From Clostridia bacterium (lineage in GTDB: Bacteria; Bacillota; Clostridia; Oscillospirales; CAG-272), in NCBI GenBank assembly GCA_900753285.1, contig CAADYN010000253.1, forward strand, positions 1-7,831: 7,831 bases of DNA, given 5' to 3'. Made by a program: the position numbers and the translations under genes. Shown here piece after piece: positions 6,259 through 7,831 of the stretch. Within the stretch, counting starts at the first letter, position 1. Every line of letters begins with the position of its first letter. The notes beneath the pieces are model-generated. The model did not search any database, was not told where the DNA came from, and saw nothing but the letters and a program-made list of their open reading frames with translations.

Positions 6259-6926
6259 TGGAGAACATCGTTTTTTCTGAAATACTTGACTACTCAGCCT
6301 CTCTTGCGGGAGAAGTGCTCGCGGGACTGGAGAAGCCGTGGGATATACTCGACAACCTCACCGAATATATAAGACAGCTCGGAAAACAGCTCGAGAAAGA
6401 AGGCTGGCGAGAGATTCTGCCCGAGGTATGGGTGGGAGAGAACGTGACTATCGCTCCGACAGCCGAGATACACGGACCGTGCATTATAGGAGAGGGCAGT
6501 GAGATACGCCACTGTGCCTTTATCAGAGGAAGCGCGCTCATCGGAAAGGGCTGCGTAGTCGGAAACTCAACCGAGCTGAAAAACTGCATACTGTTCGACA
6601 AAACTCAGGTTCCGCACTACAACTATGTCGGGGACTCCATTCTCGGAAAAGGCTCGCATCTCGGCGCGTCGTCTGTCATCTCAAATCTCAAGAGCGACGG
6701 CAAGGATGTGTGCGTGAACATTGACGGTGAGAGAGTATCGACACACCGCAGAAAGTTCGGGGCTATTCTCGGAGACGGAGCTGACATAGGATGCGGTACT
6801 GTATTGAACCCCGGAAGTATCATAGGAAAGGGAAGCCGCGTATATCCCCACAGCACAATAAGAGGAACCGTTCCGTCGGGATGCATATACAAAACTGACG
6901 GCGAAATCGTAAAAATAGAGAAATAA
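6258..6926 (+). CDS. Left-handed beta-helix acetyltransferase, GlmU C-terminal-like (probable glucosamine-1-P N-acetyltransferase)
   Basis: The 222-residue protein begins with a helical segment (about 1-50), followed by hexapeptide repeats of a left-handed beta-helix from about 58 to 205 (for example VWVGENVTIAPTAEI, CIIGEGSEI, ALIGKGCVVG, SIIGKGSRVY). It lacks the N-terminal nucleotidyltransferase domain of full GlmU. The segment VPHYNYVGD aligns with the GlmU acetyltransferase site around its catalytic histidine, giving His120 and Tyr123 here. Asn143 (SNLKSDG) and Lys166 (RRKFG) fall where GlmU has CoA and sugar contacts. It probably acetylates glucosamine-1-P to GlcNAc-1-P; such Clostridial proteins are often labelled UDP-GlcNAc pyrophosphorylase, which this domain alone cannot be. 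The start ATG shares one base with the glmM stop (TAATG), and AAAGG lies 11 bases upstream, so coupling is likely. Its place between glmM and glmS supports the pathway role. Another sugar acyltransferase function is possible. Confidence 0.82.
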   Translation: MENIVFSEILDYSASLAGEVLAGLEKPWDILDNLTEYIRQLGKQLEKEGWREILPEVWVGENVTIAPTAEIHGPCIIGEGSEIRHCAFIRGSALIGKGCVVGNSTELKNCILFDKTQVPHYNYVGDSILGKGSHLGASSVISNLKSDGKDVCVNIDGERVSTHRRKFGAILGDGADIGCGTVLNPGSIIGKGSRVYPHSTIRGTVPSGCIYKTDGEIVKIEK

Positions 6927-6930
6927 GGAG
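6925..6930 (+). promoter_or_regulatory. Ribosome binding site of glmS overlapping the upstream stop codon
   Basis: AAGGAG uses the last two bases of the preceding TAA stop and ends 5 bases before the glmS ATG at 6936. The gap between the two genes is only 9 bases, so no promoter or ribozyme can lie there. Confidence 0.8.
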
Positions 6931-6935
6931 CTTTT

Positions 6936-7831
6936 ATGTGTGGAATAATCGGATACACAGGACACGAAAACGCAACGCCGTACCTTGTCAGTGGACTTGA
7001 AGCGCTCGAATACAGGGGATATGATTCGGTCGGAATAGCGGAGGAATGCGGCGGGGACTACATCATTGTCAAAACCAAGGGAAAGATAGAACGGCTGAAA
7101 AAGCTGCTTGAAAATACCAGGGCGGAAAAATCGGTCTGCGGTATCGGTCACACAAGATGGGCTACAAACGGCGAACCCAGCGAAGCAAACGCTCATCCGC
7201 ACAGAAAAGGCGACACAGTCATAGTCCACAACGGAATTATCGAAAACGACAGAAAGATAATACAGTCCCTCGGAGAGTACGAGTTTGAATCCGAAACAGA
7301 CACGGAGGTTGCGGCGGCTCTCATCGACAAGAGGATAAAAGAATGCTGCGGTGTTGGAGACGGAATTTATGCGGCTGTAAGGGAAATGACGGGCTCGTAT
7401 GCGTTCGTAGTCATGCACAAGTCGCACCCCGGTGAGCTTTACGCCATACGCAAAAAAAGCCCGCTCATTGCCGCTGAAACAAAGGACGGACTTGTGTTTG
7501 CTTCCGATGTTACCGCAGTCATGAGCGAGTGTGACGAATTCTACCGCATTCCCGAGGACACTCTTGCAGTGGCGGGAGAGGACGGACTGAAATTTTTCGA
7601 CGAGAGCGGGGAAGAGGTGCTATTGAAGCCTGAGAAGATACTCTGGTCAAGGGACGCCGCCGAGAAAAACGGATTCCCCCACTATATGCTCAAAGAAATA
7701 AACGAAGAGCCTGAGGTCATAGAGAAAACCGCCGCGAGATTCATAAAAGACGGAATTCCCGATTTCTCCGAAGCATTCCCCGAGGACACCGCCGGAATTC
7801 ATATAGTGGCTTGCGGTTCTGCCATGCACGC
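6936..7831 (+). CDS. glmS: Glutamine--fructose-6-phosphate aminotransferase, N-terminal half (3' end outside window)
   Basis: Of about 600 residues expected, 298 are in the window. GlmS makes glucosamine-6-P from fructose-6-P and glutamine, the first committed step to UDP-GlcNAc. The start is certain because MCGIIGYTG places the catalytic Cys2 next to the removed Met. The class II glutaminase domain (2 to about 215) shows ALEYRGYDSVGIA (23-35), GHTRWATNGEPSEANAHPH (71-89), VHNGIIEN (97-104), ETDTE (120-124) and GSYAFVVM. The interdomain segment FPHYMLKEINEEPEVI (247-262) follows, and the window ends at ACGSAMH, the first phosphosugar-binding loop of the isomerase (SIS) part. Three positions differ from common family forms: Asn78 in WATNG (often WATHG), Glu258 in EEP (often EQP) and Ala296 after ACGS; all look tolerable. 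It is the third gene of the operon and has no ribozyme. Confidence 0.97.
   Translation, partial: MCGIIGYTGHENATPYLVSGLEALEYRGYDSVGIAEECGGDYIIVKTKGKIERLKKLLENTRAEKSVCGIGHTRWATNGEPSEANAHPHRKGDTVIVHNGIIENDRKIIQSLGEYEFESETDTEVAAALIDKRIKECCGVGDGIYAAVREMTGSYAFVVMHKSHPGELYAIRKKSPLIAAETKDGLVFASDVTAVMSECDEFYRIPEDTLAVAGEDGLKFFDESGEEVLLKPEKILWSRDAAEKNGFPHYMLKEINEEPEVIEKTAARFIKDGIPDFSEAFPEDTAGIHIVACGSAMH

Noticed and set aside
6927..6935. A glmS ribozyme before glmS
   Set aside because: The gap is only 9 bases; the ribozyme needs well over 100.
6681..7427. Long minus-strand open frame (248 codons) opposite the acetyltransferase and glmS genes
   Set aside because: It lies wholly across two clearly recognised plus-strand genes, has low-complexity tyrosine/serine-rich sequence, and shows no family motif.
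1..7831. CRISPR array, insertion sequence, prophage or anti-phage system
   Set aside because: No regularly spaced repeats, transposase, integrase or defence-type proteins are visible; the genes are transport, regulation and cell-wall precursor functions.

Overview
The window looks like the chromosome of a Clostridia-type Firmicute, probably an Oscillospiraceae/Ruminococcaceae or Lachnospiraceae-like gut anaerobe. This rests on sigma-A style promoters, AGGAG-type ribosome sites, intrinsic terminators with T runs, protein families typical of Clostridia (including a Clostridial-type phosphoglucosamine mutase and a stand-alone GlmU-like acetyltransferase), and roughly balanced GC in coding sequence. 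The species cannot be fixed from the sequence alone.

Left part (1-960): the C-terminal end of a Wzx/MATE-type polysaccharide flippase runs in from outside and ends in a hairpin terminator. Facing it is a tRNA-Leu(CAA) gene on the minus strand with its own near-consensus promoter and terminator. The two converging transcription units end about 27 bases apart.

Middle part (961-4360): an EamA/DMT-family exporter on the minus strand diverges from a LysR-type regulator. The short space between them holds overlapping divergent promoters and a small dyad with LysR-box geometry. The regulator gene overlaps the next gene, a NorM/MepA-like MATE efflux pump, by 14 bases, so the two are one translationally coupled unit. 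A strong terminator follows.

Right part (4361-7831): after about 200 bases of AT-rich intergenic DNA containing a 10-bp inverted repeat, a near-perfect promoter drives an amino-sugar operon. Its first gene is the notable item: an XRE/Cro-type helix-turn-helix DNA-binding domain fused in frame to a complete phosphoglucosamine mutase (GlmM). It is followed, with a 1-base overlap, by a left-handed beta-helix acetyltransferase resembling the C-terminal half of GlmU, and 9 bases later by glmS (glutamine:fructose-6-phosphate aminotransferase), cut by the window edge. Together these cover fructose-6-P to glucosamine-6-P to glucosamine-1-P to GlcNAc-1-P, on the way to UDP-GlcNAc for peptidoglycan.

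There is no room for a glmS ribozyme before glmS or in the short operon leader. The fused DNA-binding domain may therefore provide the control, as a self-regulating 'trigger enzyme'. That is an inference, and it is the best candidate in the window for something not previously described. The HTH segment is also visibly AT-richer than the mutase it is joined to, which suggests a later fusion.
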